Below, piece after piece: positions 1 to 8,439 of a stretch of DNA of 64,000 nucleotides. The translations under genes were made by a program, and so were the position numbers. Where the stretch lies: the NCBI RefSeq assembly GCF_000725485.1, contig NZ_JOAG01000005.1:284130-348129 (forward strand), written 5' to 3'. The notes beneath the pieces were generated by a model that made no database searches, was not told the origin of the DNA, and was given only the letters and a program-made list of their open reading frames with translations. Positions within the stretch are counted from its first letter, which is position 1; every line of letters begins with the position of its first letter. The DNA is from Nonomuraea candida. Lineage in GTDB: Bacteria > Actinomycetota > Actinomycetes > Streptosporangiales > Streptosporangiaceae.

Positions 1-26
1 GCGCCAAAGAAATTATCGGGGGTTTC

Positions 27-39
27 ACGAAACTTTCGT
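27..39. promoter_or_regulatory. Palindromic operator candidate upstream of sugar ABC operon
   Basis: ACGAAACTTTCGT is a perfect palindrome (6-bp arms, one central base) ending 23 bases before the chosen start of the binding-protein gene. GAAA-N-TTTC boxes of this shape are reported upstream of xylanolytic genes in streptomycetes, so a LacI-type sugar repressor site is plausible. The regulator gene is not in the window. Confidence 0.45.
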
Positions 40-62
40 CCATGGTTGAGGAAAGGACCCCT

Positions 63-1346
63 ATGAAACGCAGTCTGGTGTTGGTCGCCGCGGCTGTGCT
101 CCTGGCCGGATGCGGCGGTGGCGGAGGCGGGGAGGCCCCTCAGCAGAGCGCCGGCGGCTCCCCCGGCAAGGTCACGCTGGAGTGGTGGCACCTGTCGACC
201 GCCGAGCCGCTCAAGACGCTCTGGGCCCAGCGCGCCAAGGAGTTCGAGGCCAAGAACCCGAACGTCACGATCAAGGCCACTGTCCTGGAGAACGAGGCGT
301 ACAAGGCCAAGCTCACCACGATCACCCAGTCGGGCAACGCGCCCGACGTCTTCGCCTCCTGGGGCGGCGGCGTGCTCAAGCAGCAGATCGACGCGGGGCT
401 GGTCAAGGACATCTCCGCCGACGTCGCCGACGTGCTGCCGACCTTCACTCCGGCGGCGCTGAGCGCGTACCAGCTGGACGGTAAGACGTACGGGCTGCCG
501 ACCGACATCGGGCTGGTGGGTTTCTGGTACAACAAGAAACTTTTCCAGCAGGCGGGCATCACCGAGCCCCCGGCCACCTGGTCGGCGTTCCTCGAAGACG
601 TCAAGAAGCTCAAGGCGGCGGGCATCACGCCGATCGCCCTGGCGGGCAAGGAGAAGTGGCCCGGCCACTACTACTGGGCCTACCTCGCCCTGCGCATCGC
701 CGGCCTGGACGCGCTCAAGCAGGCGGCCGTCGACCACGACTTCACCAAGCCCGACTTCATCGCCGCCGGGCAGCAGGTCAAGGCGCTGGCCGACCTGCAG
801 CCGTTCCAGAAGGGCTTCCTCGGCGCGGCCTACTCCACCCCCGACGGCCAGTCCGCCACGGTCAGCAACGGCAAGGCGGCCATGGAGCTGATGGGCCAGT
901 GGGCGCCGAGCGTGCAGCAGGACTCGGGCAAGGGCCTCGGCGACGACCTCGGCTTCTTCCCGTTCCCCGCGGTCGAGGGCGGCAAGGGCTCGATCGGTGA
1001 CGCGTTCGGCGGTGGCGGCGGCCTGGCCGTCGGCGCGGACGCCCCCAAGGAGGCCGTGGACTTCGTGAAGTTCATGACCGAGATGGGCAACCACTCCAAG
1101 GCCGTCGAGGCCGGCGGCGTGCTGCCGGTGCTCAAGGGCGAGGAGAGCGCGGTCAAGGACCCCAACCTCAAGCAGGTGGCCACGCTGCTGGCCGGCGCCA
1201 CCGGCTACCAGCTCTACCTGGACCAGGCCTACCCGCCCGCGGTCGGCCAGCAGGTCAACGACAGCGTGGCCGAGCTGATCGCCGGCACGAAGACGCCGGA
1301 AGAGGTCGGCGCCGACATCACCGAAGTGGCCAAGAGCGAAGGATGA
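63..1346 (+). CDS. Sugar ABC transporter substrate-binding lipoprotein (family 1)
   Basis: Extracellular solute-binding protein that captures a sugar or oligosaccharide and delivers it to the two permeases encoded next. The 427-residue product starts with a lipoprotein signal, with lipobox LAGC and lipidated Cys17, then a Gly/Ser-rich linker and a maltose-binding-type fold (WWHLST near the N terminus, GLPTDIGLVGFWYNK motif in the first third). I chose the ATG at 63 rather than 42 because GAGGAAAGG lies between the two and serves as the ribosome site, and because the signal peptide begins there. Its stop overlaps the next start (ATGA). The substrate is not determined. The linked GH5 enzyme suggests a beta-linked gluco-, manno- or xylo-oligosaccharide. 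No ATPase is encoded here; in actinomycetes a shared MsiK-type ATPase normally serves such importers. Confidence 0.9.
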   Translation: MKRSLVLVAAAVLLAGCGGGGGGEAPQQSAGGSPGKVTLEWWHLSTAEPLKTLWAQRAKEFEAKNPNVTIKATVLENEAYKAKLTTITQSGNAPDVFASWGGGVLKQQIDAGLVKDISADVADVLPTFTPAALSAYQLDGKTYGLPTDIGLVGFWYNKKLFQQAGITEPPATWSAFLEDVKKLKAAGITPIALAGKEKWPGHYYWAYLALRIAGLDALKQAAVDHDFTKPDFIAAGQQVKALADLQPFQKGFLGAAYSTPDGQSATVSNGKAAMELMGQWAPSVQQDSGKGLGDDLGFFPFPAVEGGKGSIGDAFGGGGGLAVGADAPKEAVDFVKFMTEMGNHSKAVEAGGVLPVLKGEESAVKDPNLKQVATLLAGATGYQLYLDQAYPPAVGQQVNDSVAELIAGTKTPEEVGADITEVAKSEG

Positions 1347-2302
1347 CGACTCTCACGAAAGGGCCGGAGGCGCCACCGCTTCCGGCCCCCGCCCCTGCCG
1401 CCAGGCGCCGCGGGCTCGCGCTCACCATCGCGCTGTTCCTGCTGCCCGCGCTGGTCCTGTTCCTCCTGCTGGTCGTGGCCCCCATGCTGGTGGCCCTGTA
1501 CGCGAGCGTGTTCCGGTGGAACGGCTTCGGCGGCCTGCCCACCGACTTCATCGGCCTGGACAACTTCACCCGGCTGTTCTCCAGCGAGATCTTCGCCCAG
1601 GACCTGCGGCACCTGCTGGTCCTGGTGGTGCTGTCGATCTGCGTGCAGCTGCCGTTCTCGCTGGCCATCGCCATGCTGCTGAACCAGCGCATCCGCGGCC
1701 GGGCGCTGTATCGGGTGCTGTTCTTCGCGCCGTACGTGTTGTCCGAGGTCATCACCGGCGTGCTGTTCTCGCTGATCCTCTCGCCCGAGTCCGGCATGGC
1801 CAACCGGCTCCTGTCGGTGTTCGGATGGGAGTCGGAGTGGCTGGCCGACCCCGACACCGTGATGCCGTCGCTCTTCCTGGTCATGACCTGGAAGTACTTC
1901 GGCTTCCACATGATGATCTATCTCGCCGGGCGGCAGAACATCCCGAACGAGCTCATCGAGGCCGCCCAGATCGACGGCGCCACGGGCTGGAAGACGTTCA
2001 GGCACGTCACGCTGCCGCTGCTCGGCCCGACGATCCGGATCAGCGTCTTCCTGTCGGTCATCTACACCATCCAGCTCTTCGACCTGGTCTGGATCCTCAC
2101 CGGCGGCGGCCCGTCGCACGCCTCGGAGACGATGGCCGTCACCATGATGGACTGGGGCTTCAAACGCTCCCAGGTCGGCTACGCCAGCGCGATCAGCGTC
2201 GTCATGTTCGGGCTCAGCCTCGTCTTCGCCCTCGTCTACCAGCGTTTCGTGATGCGCCGCGATCTCCAGGGCGCGATGACGTCCCAAGGGGGCCGGCCAT
2301 GA
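1343..2302 (+). CDS. Sugar ABC transporter permease, MalF type
   Basis: Inner-membrane permease of the carbohydrate importer, 319 residues with about six transmembrane helices. The first helix follows a short Pro/Ala-rich cytoplasmic N terminus. The cytoplasmic EAA loop that contacts the ATPase is clear around residue 206 (EAAQIDGATGWKTFRHVTLP). The gene is translationally coupled on both sides by ATGA overlaps, so the three transporter genes and the following glycosidase form one operon. Confidence 0.92.
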   Translation: MTTLTKGPEAPPLPAPAPAARRRGLALTIALFLLPALVLFLLLVVAPMLVALYASVFRWNGFGGLPTDFIGLDNFTRLFSSEIFAQDLRHLLVLVVLSICVQLPFSLAIAMLLNQRIRGRALYRVLFFAPYVLSEVITGVLFSLILSPESGMANRLLSVFGWESEWLADPDTVMPSLFLVMTWKYFGFHMMIYLAGRQNIPNELIEAAQIDGATGWKTFRHVTLPLLGPTIRISVFLSVIYTIQLFDLVWILTGGGPSHASETMAVTMMDWGFKRSQVGYASAISVVMFGLSLVFALVYQRFVMRRDLQGAMTSQGGRP

Positions 2303-3165
2303 CCCACTCCACCGCCACCGCGAAGCACGGCGGGAAGCCCGTGAAGCGGCGGCGCCACACGCTGCCCCTGCACGTGATCGCGATCGTCGTGGGCGTGTTC
2401 ATGGTCATCCCGGTCGTCTACGCGCTGCTCGGCGGCTTCAAGTCCAACAGCGAGCTGTCGGAGAACCCGTTCGGCCTGCCCGCGACGTGGGTCACCGCCA
2501 ACTACACCGACGTGCTGGGCTCGGGCTCGTTCTGGCGGCAGTTGTGGAACAGCACGTTCATCGCCGTCGTCACGACCGTGGTGACGGTCGCGCTGTCGGC
2601 GCTGGCGGCGTTCGTCTTCGCCAGGTTCGCCTTCCGCGGCAGGGAGCTGTACTTCACGTTGTTCACCGCCGGGCTGATGTTCCCGTTCGCGGTGGCGATC
2701 CTGCCCATCTTCGTGCTGCTGCGCACGCTGGGGCTGCTGGACAGCCCGCTCGGCGTGATCCTCACGCAGGCCGCCTTCGGCCTGCCGCTGACGATCATCA
2801 TCCTGCGCGGCTTCTTCCGCAGCATCCCCGGCGAGATCGAGGAGGCGGCCACGATCGACGGGTGCACGCCGTTCGGGTTCTTCTGGCGCATCCTGCTGCC
2901 CATGGCCAGGCCCGCCATCGCCACCGTCTCGGTGCTGGCCATCGTGGGGAGCTGGAACAACTTCATGCTGCCGCTGGTGGTCTTCAGCGAGGAGACGAGC
3001 TGGACACTGCCGCTGGGCATCCAGCAGTTCCAGGGCCAGTACGCCTCCGACACCGCCCGCATCCTGGCCTATCTCATCCTGGCCATGGTGCCCGCCCTCG
3101 GGTTCTACGCCCTGGCCGAACGTCATCTGGTCGGCGGGCTCACCGCCGGCGCCACGAAGGGGTGA
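2299..3165 (+). CDS. Sugar ABC transporter permease, MalG type
   Basis: Second permease subunit of the importer, 288 residues, six predicted membrane helices. The EAA loop is near residue 181 (EEAATIDGCTPFGFFWRILL). The ATG at 2299 overlaps the stop of the first permease as ATGA. A longer open frame runs upstream, but it overlaps the first permease entirely and is not used. The stop lies four bases before the GH5 start. Confidence 0.92.
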   Translation: MTHSTATAKHGGKPVKRRRHTLPLHVIAIVVGVFMVIPVVYALLGGFKSNSELSENPFGLPATWVTANYTDVLGSGSFWRQLWNSTFIAVVTTVVTVALSALAAFVFARFAFRGRELYFTLFTAGLMFPFAVAILPIFVLLRTLGLLDSPLGVILTQAAFGLPLTIIILRGFFRSIPGEIEEAATIDGCTPFGFFWRILLPMARPAIATVSVLAIVGSWNNFMLPLVVFSEETSWTLPLGIQQFQGQYASDTARILAYLILAMVPALGFYALAERHLVGGLTAGATKG

Positions 3166-3169
3166 GCCC

Positions 3170-4537
3170 ATGCTGCGTGTGTCCGGCACCCGTCTCGTCG
3201 CGGACGACGGCAGCCCGATACGCCTGCGGGGGGTGGGTCTCGGGGGCTGGATGAACATGGAGAACTTCATCACCGGCCACCCGGCCGACGAGTCCTCCAT
3301 GCGCTCCGCCGTCCGCTCGGTGCTGGGCGAGGAGCGGGCGGAGCTGTACTTCGACCGGCTGCTCACCTCGTTCTTCACCGAGCGGGACGCGGCGCTGCTG
3401 GCCGGGCTGGGCATGAACTGCGTGCGCATCCCGGTCAACTACCGCCACTGGGAGTCCGACGACCGGCCGATGGAGATCGACCCGAGCGGCTTCCGCCACC
3501 TGGACCGGGTGGTCGACCTGCTGGGCCGGCACGGCATCTACAGCGTGATCGACCTGCACGCGCTGCCCGGCGCCCAGAACCAGCACTGGCACTCCGACAA
3601 CCCCACCCACGTGGCCGCGTTCTGGCAGCACCGGCACTTCCAGGACCGGGCGGTGCACCTGTGGGAGGTCATCGCCGACCACTACCGCGACCATCCCTGG
3701 GTGGCCGGCTACAACCCGGTCAACGAGCCGGGTGACGTGTCGGGCAAGGTGATCGGCCCGTTCTACGACCGGCTGGTAAAGGCGATCAGGGCCGCCGACC
3801 CGCGGCACGTCCTGTTCCTGGACGGCAACACGTACGCCACCGATTTCTCGATATTTCGGGAGGTGTATGAGAACACCGTCTTCGTCCTGCACGACTACGC
3901 GCTCGCCGGATTCGCGCACGGCGGCCCCTACCCCGGCTACACCCGGGGCGAGTGGTGCGACCGCGGCGAGCTGGAGCGCACGTTCGCCAGGCGCTCCCGC
4001 TTCCAGCGGGAGACTGGCACGCCGCTGTGGGTGGGCGAGTTCGGGCCCGTCTACACCGGCGACCCGGCGGTGGACGAGCAGCGCTACCGGCTGCTGCGCG
4101 ACCAGCTCGCGATCTACGACGCGCACGGCGCGGGCTGGTCGCTGTGGACGTACAAGGACGTGGGGCTGCAGGGGCTGGTGCACGTCTCGGAGCCGTACCT
4201 GGAGCGGTTCGGCGGGTTCATCGCCAAGAAGCGGCGGCTCGGCGTGGACCGCTGGGGCTCGACGATGGAGGAGTCGTCGGAGGCGCTGGCCCCGCTGCAC
4301 GCGCTGATCGAGACGGAGGCCCCCGAGTGGGACCCCTATCCGTGGGGAGCGCGCTACCAGACCGACGACCTGATCCGGCACATCCTGCTGGCGCAGGCGC
4401 TGCTGCCCGAGTACGCCGGGCTGTTCCGCGGGCTGGGTGACGACGAACTGCTGGCCCTGGCCGACTCGTTCCTGCTGGACCGGTGCGTACGCCGGCAGCC
4501 CCTGCTCGACCTCCTGGCCGGCAATCTCAAGGATTGA
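3170..4537 (+). CDS. Glycoside hydrolase family 5, intracellular
   Basis: Retaining glycosidase of family GH5, 455 residues with no signal peptide, so it probably hydrolyses in the cytoplasm the oligosaccharide imported by the three proteins encoded upstream. The general acid/base is Glu186 in PVNEPG and the nucleophile Glu290 in WVGEFGPVY, both in the expected positions of an (alpha/beta)8 barrel. The N terminus (LRGVGLGGWMNMENFITG) is that of the cellulase-like part of GH5. Subfamily and substrate (glucoside versus mannoside) cannot be set by eye; length and lack of signal would fit an intracellular beta-mannosidase or beta-glucosidase. It is the last gene of the operon; 96 bases separate it from the next cassette. 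Confidence 0.88.
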   Translation: MLRVSGTRLVADDGSPIRLRGVGLGGWMNMENFITGHPADESSMRSAVRSVLGEERAELYFDRLLTSFFTERDAALLAGLGMNCVRIPVNYRHWESDDRPMEIDPSGFRHLDRVVDLLGRHGIYSVIDLHALPGAQNQHWHSDNPTHVAAFWQHRHFQDRAVHLWEVIADHYRDHPWVAGYNPVNEPGDVSGKVIGPFYDRLVKAIRAADPRHVLFLDGNTYATDFSIFREVYENTVFVLHDYALAGFAHGGPYPGYTRGEWCDRGELERTFARRSRFQRETGTPLWVGEFGPVYTGDPAVDEQRYRLLRDQLAIYDAHGAGWSLWTYKDVGLQGLVHVSEPYLERFGGFIAKKRRLGVDRWGSTMEESSEALAPLHALIETEAPEWDPYPWGARYQTDDLIRHILLAQALLPEYAGLFRGLGDDELLALADSFLLDRCVRRQPLLDLLAGNLKD

Positions 4538-4633
4538 CCCGCTCTCCACCCGCGCCTGGGCTGATTGATCGCGAAATGTCGTACGGATCTGGTAGGACAG
4601 GACAACCGCATCCCCCGACACCAGGACCATTCG

Positions 4634-5596
4634 ATGAGCGACCACCGGCCCAGCCACCGCGACACCTACACCGAGACCTATGCCGGCCTTCCGGTGGCCT
4701 GCGCGTACGAGATCGAGGACGACGAGCCGACGCCCCTGCCCGACCCCGCCTCCGTCGCCTGGCGCTTCGAGGCCAGCGAGTGGAACGACGACGCGCCCGA
4801 GTCGATCTCCGAAAGTTTCGACTGGTTTTTCGAGAACGTGGACCCGGCGAAGGTCCAGGCCATCGTGATCGGCGAGTGGGAGGAGTGCTACGACACCGAC
4901 AGCGCGCCGATCATCGCCCGCCTCGCCGAGAACGCCGGCCGCCTGCCCGCGCTGCGCTCCCTGTTCCTCGGCGCGATCACGCCCGAGCAGGCCGAGATCT
5001 CCTGGATCCAGCAGTCCGACATCACGCCGCTGCTGGAGGCGTTCCCCCGCCTGGAGCGGCTGGAGGTGCGCGGCGGCACGGGGCTCAGGCTCGCCCCGGT
5101 GCGTCACGAGTCGCTGCGCGTGCTCAGGTTCGAGACCGGCGGCCTGCCCGCCGGCGTCGTGCGCGCCGTGGGCGGCTCCGACCTGCCCGCCCTGGAGCAC
5201 CTGGAGCTCTGGTTCGGCGTCGAGGAGTACGGCGGCGACGCCACCACCGCCGACTGCGCCGCCATCCTCAGCGGCGAGCGGCTGCCCGCGCTGCGCCACC
5301 TGGGCCTGCAGAACAGCCCGTTCGCCGACGAGCTGGCCGCCGCCGTGGCGGGCGCCCCCGTCGTGGCCAGGCTGGAGTCGCTGAGCCTGTCGATGGGCTC
5401 GCTCGGCGACGAGGGCGCGGCGGCGCTGCTCAGCGGCCAGCCCCTCACCCACCTGCGCTGGCTCGACCTCGACCACCACTACCTGAGCACGGCGATGATG
5501 GAGCGTCTCGCCGGGGCGCTGCCCGGGGTCGAGGTCCGGCTGTCGGAGCCGAGCGACCGCGACGAGGACTGGCGCTACGTCCAGGTCAGCGAGTGA
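4634..5596 (+). CDS. STM4015 family leucine-rich protein, full-length copy A
   Basis: First of four tandem STM4015-type genes opening the STM4011-STM4015 cassette; 320 residues. Visible parts: an N-terminal segment with YAGLPV (about residue 16), a conserved block (SISESFDWFFENV, VIGEWEE, LPALRSLFLGAI), then leucine-rich repeat-like units (RLERLEVRGG, LRVLRFETGG, LEHLELWFG, LRHLGLQNS, LRWLDLDHH) and the C-terminal tail RYVQVSE. The molecular role is unknown. LRR architecture suggests protein binding. I chose ATG 4634 because the upstream in-frame residues do not resemble the family; the ribosome site (AGGAC) is weak. One base separates its stop from copy B. Confidence 0.85.
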   Translation: MSDHRPSHRDTYTETYAGLPVACAYEIEDDEPTPLPDPASVAWRFEASEWNDDAPESISESFDWFFENVDPAKVQAIVIGEWEECYDTDSAPIIARLAENAGRLPALRSLFLGAITPEQAEISWIQQSDITPLLEAFPRLERLEVRGGTGLRLAPVRHESLRVLRFETGGLPAGVVRAVGGSDLPALEHLELWFGVEEYGGDATTADCAAILSGERLPALRHLGLQNSPFADELAAAVAGAPVVARLESLSLSMGSLGDEGAAALLSGQPLTHLRWLDLDHHYLSTAMMERLAGALPGVEVRLSEPSDRDEDWRYVQVSE

Positions 5597-5597
5597 C

Positions 5598-6092
5598 ATG
5601 GCCGTCCACCTGATCGACGAGCAGCCCCGCGAGGACGAGGGCTACCGCCAGACCTACGCCGGCCTCCCCGTGGTGTCCGTCCCGGCCGCCACCGGTGGGC
5701 GGCCCGCAGCGACATCCGCCGGTGGGCGGCCGGCACTGACACCCGCAGGCGAGGGGCCGGCCCAGACGCCCGCCGGCGGATGGCCGCCGGAGCCCGGCGC
5801 CGTCGCGTGGCGCCTGTCCGCCAGCGACTGGGACGTCGAGCAGCCGGACTCCATCGCCGAAAGTTTCGGCTGGCTTTTCGACAATGTCGAGACCGAGAAG
5901 GTCCAGGCCCTCGTCATCGGCGAGTGGGAGGACCTCGGCCTCGACAGCGGGCTGGTCATCGAGCAGCTCGTCGAGCACGCCGGCCGGCTGCCCGCGCTGC
6001 GTGCCCTGTTCCTCGGCGCGATCGCCGCGGAGGAGTGCGAGCGGCTCCAGGCCGAGGCCGGCGAGTCGCGCTACGTCGCGGTGAGCGAATGA
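5598..6092 (+). CDS. STM4015 paralog B, LRR-deleted
   Basis: 164-residue relative of copy A with most of the LRR domain missing. It keeps the N-terminal YAGLPV motif, the block SIAESFGWLFDNV...VIGEWEDL...GRLPALRALFLGAI, and then jumps in frame to a tail ending ESRYVAVSE, matching the C-terminal ends of copies A and C. Between YAGLPV and the conserved block there is a Pro/Gly/Ala-rich insert of about 40 residues with imperfect GGRPA repeats. A frameless decay product would not retain both ends, so the deletion looks tolerated or selected. It starts one base after copy A. Confidence 0.75.
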   Translation: MAVHLIDEQPREDEGYRQTYAGLPVVSVPAATGGRPAATSAGGRPALTPAGEGPAQTPAGGWPPEPGAVAWRLSASDWDVEQPDSIAESFGWLFDNVETEKVQALVIGEWEDLGLDSGLVIEQLVEHAGRLPALRALFLGAIAAEECERLQAEAGESRYVAVSE

Positions 6093-6135
6093 GCACGCGA
6101 GCGCGTGAGCGCGCGACGCATGAGGGAGTGAACGG

Positions 6136-7152
6136 GTGAGCGAGACGAGCGAGGCGGGCGCGGGGACGCTTCCCGACCCCGGGGCCACGCTGCTGGCCGA
6201 CCCCGACATCTACGGCAACGAGCGCTTCGCCGGCCTGCCGGTCAGGAGCGTGGACGAGGCGGGCTGGGACACAGGCGGGGACACGGACGGTGACACAGGC
6301 GGGGAGCCGTCCGGCCGGGTCGCCTGGATGGTGACCGACGGCACCGAGCCCGGCTCCTCCCGGGGCGAGTCGGACCTGCCCCGCGAACTCGACGAGCTGC
6401 TGGAGAACGTGGCCCCCGGCGACGTCCGGGCCCTGGCGGTGACCGGCTACGGCGCGGTGGACGCGCCGCTGATCCTCGCCGAGTACGCCGCACGGCTGCC
6501 CGCGCTCACCGCCGTCTTCCTCGGGTTCATCGGCATCGAGCAGTGGGAGATGTCGTGGATCGGGCACGGTGACATCACGCCGGTGCTGGAGGCGTACCCG
6601 AGGCTGGAGCGGCTGGAGGTGCGCGGCTCCGACGGGCTGACGCTGCGGCCCGTCACCCACGAGCACCTGCGGGTGCTGCGCTTCGAGACCGGCGGGCTGC
6701 CCGGCGCGGTGGTCAGGGCGGTCGGCGCGAGCGACTTCCCCGCGCTGGAGCACCTGGAGCTGTGGCTCGGCTCCGAGGGGTACTACGGCGACCACACCAT
6801 GGAGGACCTGGACGACGTCTTCTCCGGCGCGCGGCTGCCCGCGCTCAGGCGGCTCGGCCTGCGCAACAGCGAGCAGCAGGACGCCGTCGCGGCGGCGCTG
6901 GCCACCGCGCCCGTCGTGGCCGGGCTCGACGAGCTCAGCCTGGGCCAGGGGGCGCTCACCGACCGGGGCATGGAGGCGCTGCTCGGCGGCCAGCCGCTGA
7001 CCCACCTGCGCGTGCTCGACCTGCGCCACCACTTCCTGAGCCGGGCCATGGCCGACCGGGTGCGGCGGGCGCTGCCCGGCGTGGCGATCGACCTGACGGG
7101 GCCGCGGTTCGACCTGTCCGACGGACGGCCCTACATCACCGTGGCGGAGTGA
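6136..7152 (+). CDS. STM4015 family leucine-rich protein, full-length copy C
   Basis: 338-residue STM4015-type protein starting at GTG 6136 behind GAGGGAG. N terminus has FAGLPV near residue 33 followed by a Gly/Asp/Thr-rich repeat region (DTGGDTDGDTGGE); the LRR units (RLERLEVRGS, LRVLRFETGG, LEHLELWLG, LRRLGLRNS, LRVLDLRHH) are close to those of copy A, and the end is RPYITVAE. The shared LRR sequence shows that A and C arose by duplication, with divergence concentrated in the N-terminal linker. One base separates it from the mini-paralog D. Confidence 0.85.
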   Translation: MSETSEAGAGTLPDPGATLLADPDIYGNERFAGLPVRSVDEAGWDTGGDTDGDTGGEPSGRVAWMVTDGTEPGSSRGESDLPRELDELLENVAPGDVRALAVTGYGAVDAPLILAEYAARLPALTAVFLGFIGIEQWEMSWIGHGDITPVLEAYPRLERLEVRGSDGLTLRPVTHEHLRVLRFETGGLPGAVVRAVGASDFPALEHLELWLGSEGYYGDHTMEDLDDVFSGARLPALRRLGLRNSEQQDAVAAALATAPVVAGLDELSLGQGALTDRGMEALLGGQPLTHLRVLDLRHHFLSRAMADRVRRALPGVAIDLTGPRFDLSDGRPYITVAE

Positions 7153-7153
7153 C

Positions 7154-7396
7154 GTGGACGAGGACCACGAGGAGTGGGAGGACTGGGAGACGCCCGCCGA
7201 TCCCCGCGATCCCGGCGACACGTTCCTCCCCGAGGAGGCCGTCTACCACTCCGACGCCGGCGGCTCCCGCCGGGAGCGCTTCGCGGGCCTGCCGGTCATG
7301 CGGCCCCGCCGGCGGGCGCTGCCCGGCGTGGCCGTCGATCTGGCGGAAGGGCAGCCGCTGCACAGTGAGGAGCCGTACGTGGCGGTGAGCGAGTGA
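7154..7396 (+). CDS. STM4015 mini-paralog D (termini only)
   Basis: 80-residue protein consisting of an acidic N terminus, the motif RFAGLPV, and directly after it the C-terminal segment RRALPGVAVDL...EPYVAVSE, which corresponds to the last 30 residues of copy C. The whole LRR domain and the conserved middle block are absent and the junction is in frame. It starts at GTG 7154 and its stop overlaps the ATP-grasp gene as GTGA, so it is certain to be co-transcribed and probably translated. It is either a recent in-frame deletion derivative or a functional short substrate-like protein. Confidence 0.7.
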   Translation: MDEDHEEWEDWETPADPRDPGDTFLPEEAVYHSDAGGSRRERFAGLPVMRPRRRALPGVAVDLAEGQPLHSEEPYVAVSE

Positions 7397-8439
7397 CGGT
7401 GCGCTTCGCCGTCGTCGGCACTCCGGGAGACCGGCGGGTGACGTTGTTCCGCGACGCCGTGGTGGCGCGGGGGCTCCCGGAGCCGTACGTCGTGCCGTGG
7501 CGGGACGTGCTGGCCGGGCACGAGCTCGGCGCGCCCGCGGGCGCGTTGGTGCGGATCGACTCCCCCGGCGAGGACGCGGGGGCCGACGAGCTGCTGCGCG
7601 GGCCGGGCGATCCGGCGCGGGTCGGCGGGGGCGCGGCCTGGTACCGGTCGTTCACCGCCGGGCTTGGCCGGATCGCGGCGATCCCCGGCGTGCGCCTGCT
7701 GGGGGACGTGGACGAGATCGCGGTGATGTTCGACAAGCGGCGCTGCCACGCGGTGCTGGCGGCGGCCGGGGTGCCGGTGCCGGAGGCGTTCGAGGCGGTC
7801 TCGTACGAGCAGTTGCGCGCGGAGATGGCGCGGCGGGGCTGGGCCAGGGTGTTCGTCAAGCCCGCCCACGGCTCCTCGGCCTCCGGCGTGATCGCCTTCC
7901 AGGCCCACGCCGGGCGGATCAGGGCCGTCACCTCGGCGGTCCCGATCGACGGGGTGCTGTGCAACTCGCTGCGTCCCCGCACCGTGACCGAGGAGGCGCA
8001 GGCGCGCCGGCTGGTGGACTTCCTGGCGCCGGACGGGCTGCACGTCGAGCGCTGGTTCCCCAAGGCGGCGACCGGCGGGCGCGCCTTCGACCTGCGGGTG
8101 GTGACGGTGGCGGGGCGGCCCACGCACGCGGTGGTGCGCACGAGCCGCGCCCCCATGACGAACCTGCACCTCGGCGGCGCGCGCGGCGACCTGGACGTGG
8201 TGCGGGGGCGGGCCGGGTTGTGGGAGCGGGTGCTGGAGGTGAGCGCGCGGGCGGCGGCGTGCTTCCCGCGCAGCCTGAGCACCGGTGTGGACGTGATGGT
8301 GGGATCGGACTGGCGGTCGGTGGCGGTGGCGGAGGTCAACGCGTTCGGGGACCTGCTGCCGGGGCTGGGGGATTTTTCGGGACATGGACGGGATACGTAC
8401 GCCGAACAGGTCGAGGCGGTGCTGACGGCATGGACCTGA
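7393..8439 (+). CDS. STM4014 family ATP-grasp protein
   Basis: 348-residue protein with ATP-grasp features: the nucleotide lysine in VFVKPAHGSSASG (Lys156), a central RAFDLRVVTVAG strand and the metal-binding AEVNAF (Glu314, Asn316). ATP-grasp enzymes ligate a carboxylate to an amine or thiol via an acyl phosphate, so a peptide or amino-acid ligation step in the cassette is a reasonable inference, but substrate and product are unknown. It couples with paralog D by a GTGA overlap and with the following hydrolase by a 10-base overlap. Confidence 0.85.
   Translation: MTVRFAVVGTPGDRRVTLFRDAVVARGLPEPYVVPWRDVLAGHELGAPAGALVRIDSPGEDAGADELLRGPGDPARVGGGAAWYRSFTAGLGRIAAIPGVRLLGDVDEIAVMFDKRRCHAVLAAAGVPVPEAFEAVSYEQLRAEMARRGWARVFVKPAHGSSASGVIAFQAHAGRIRAVTSAVPIDGVLCNSLRPRTVTEEAQARRLVDFLAPDGLHVERWFPKAATGGRAFDLRVVTVAGRPTHAVVRTSRAPMTNLHLGGARGDLDVVRGRAGLWERVLEVSARAAACFPRSLSTGVDVMVGSDWRSVAVAEVNAFGDLLPGLGDFSGHGRDTYAEQVEAVLTAWT

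Noticed and set aside
3140..5599. Long minus-strand open frame (819 codons) opposite GH5 and STM4015 copy A
   Set aside because: High-GC shadow frame. It is Arg/Gly/Val-rich without domain signals and lies opposite genes with clear motifs.
4810..5868. CGAAAGTTTCG palindromes at 4810-4820 and 5858-5868 as operators
   Set aside because: Both encode the conserved SESF segment of STM4015 paralogs at the same codon positions, so coding homology explains them.
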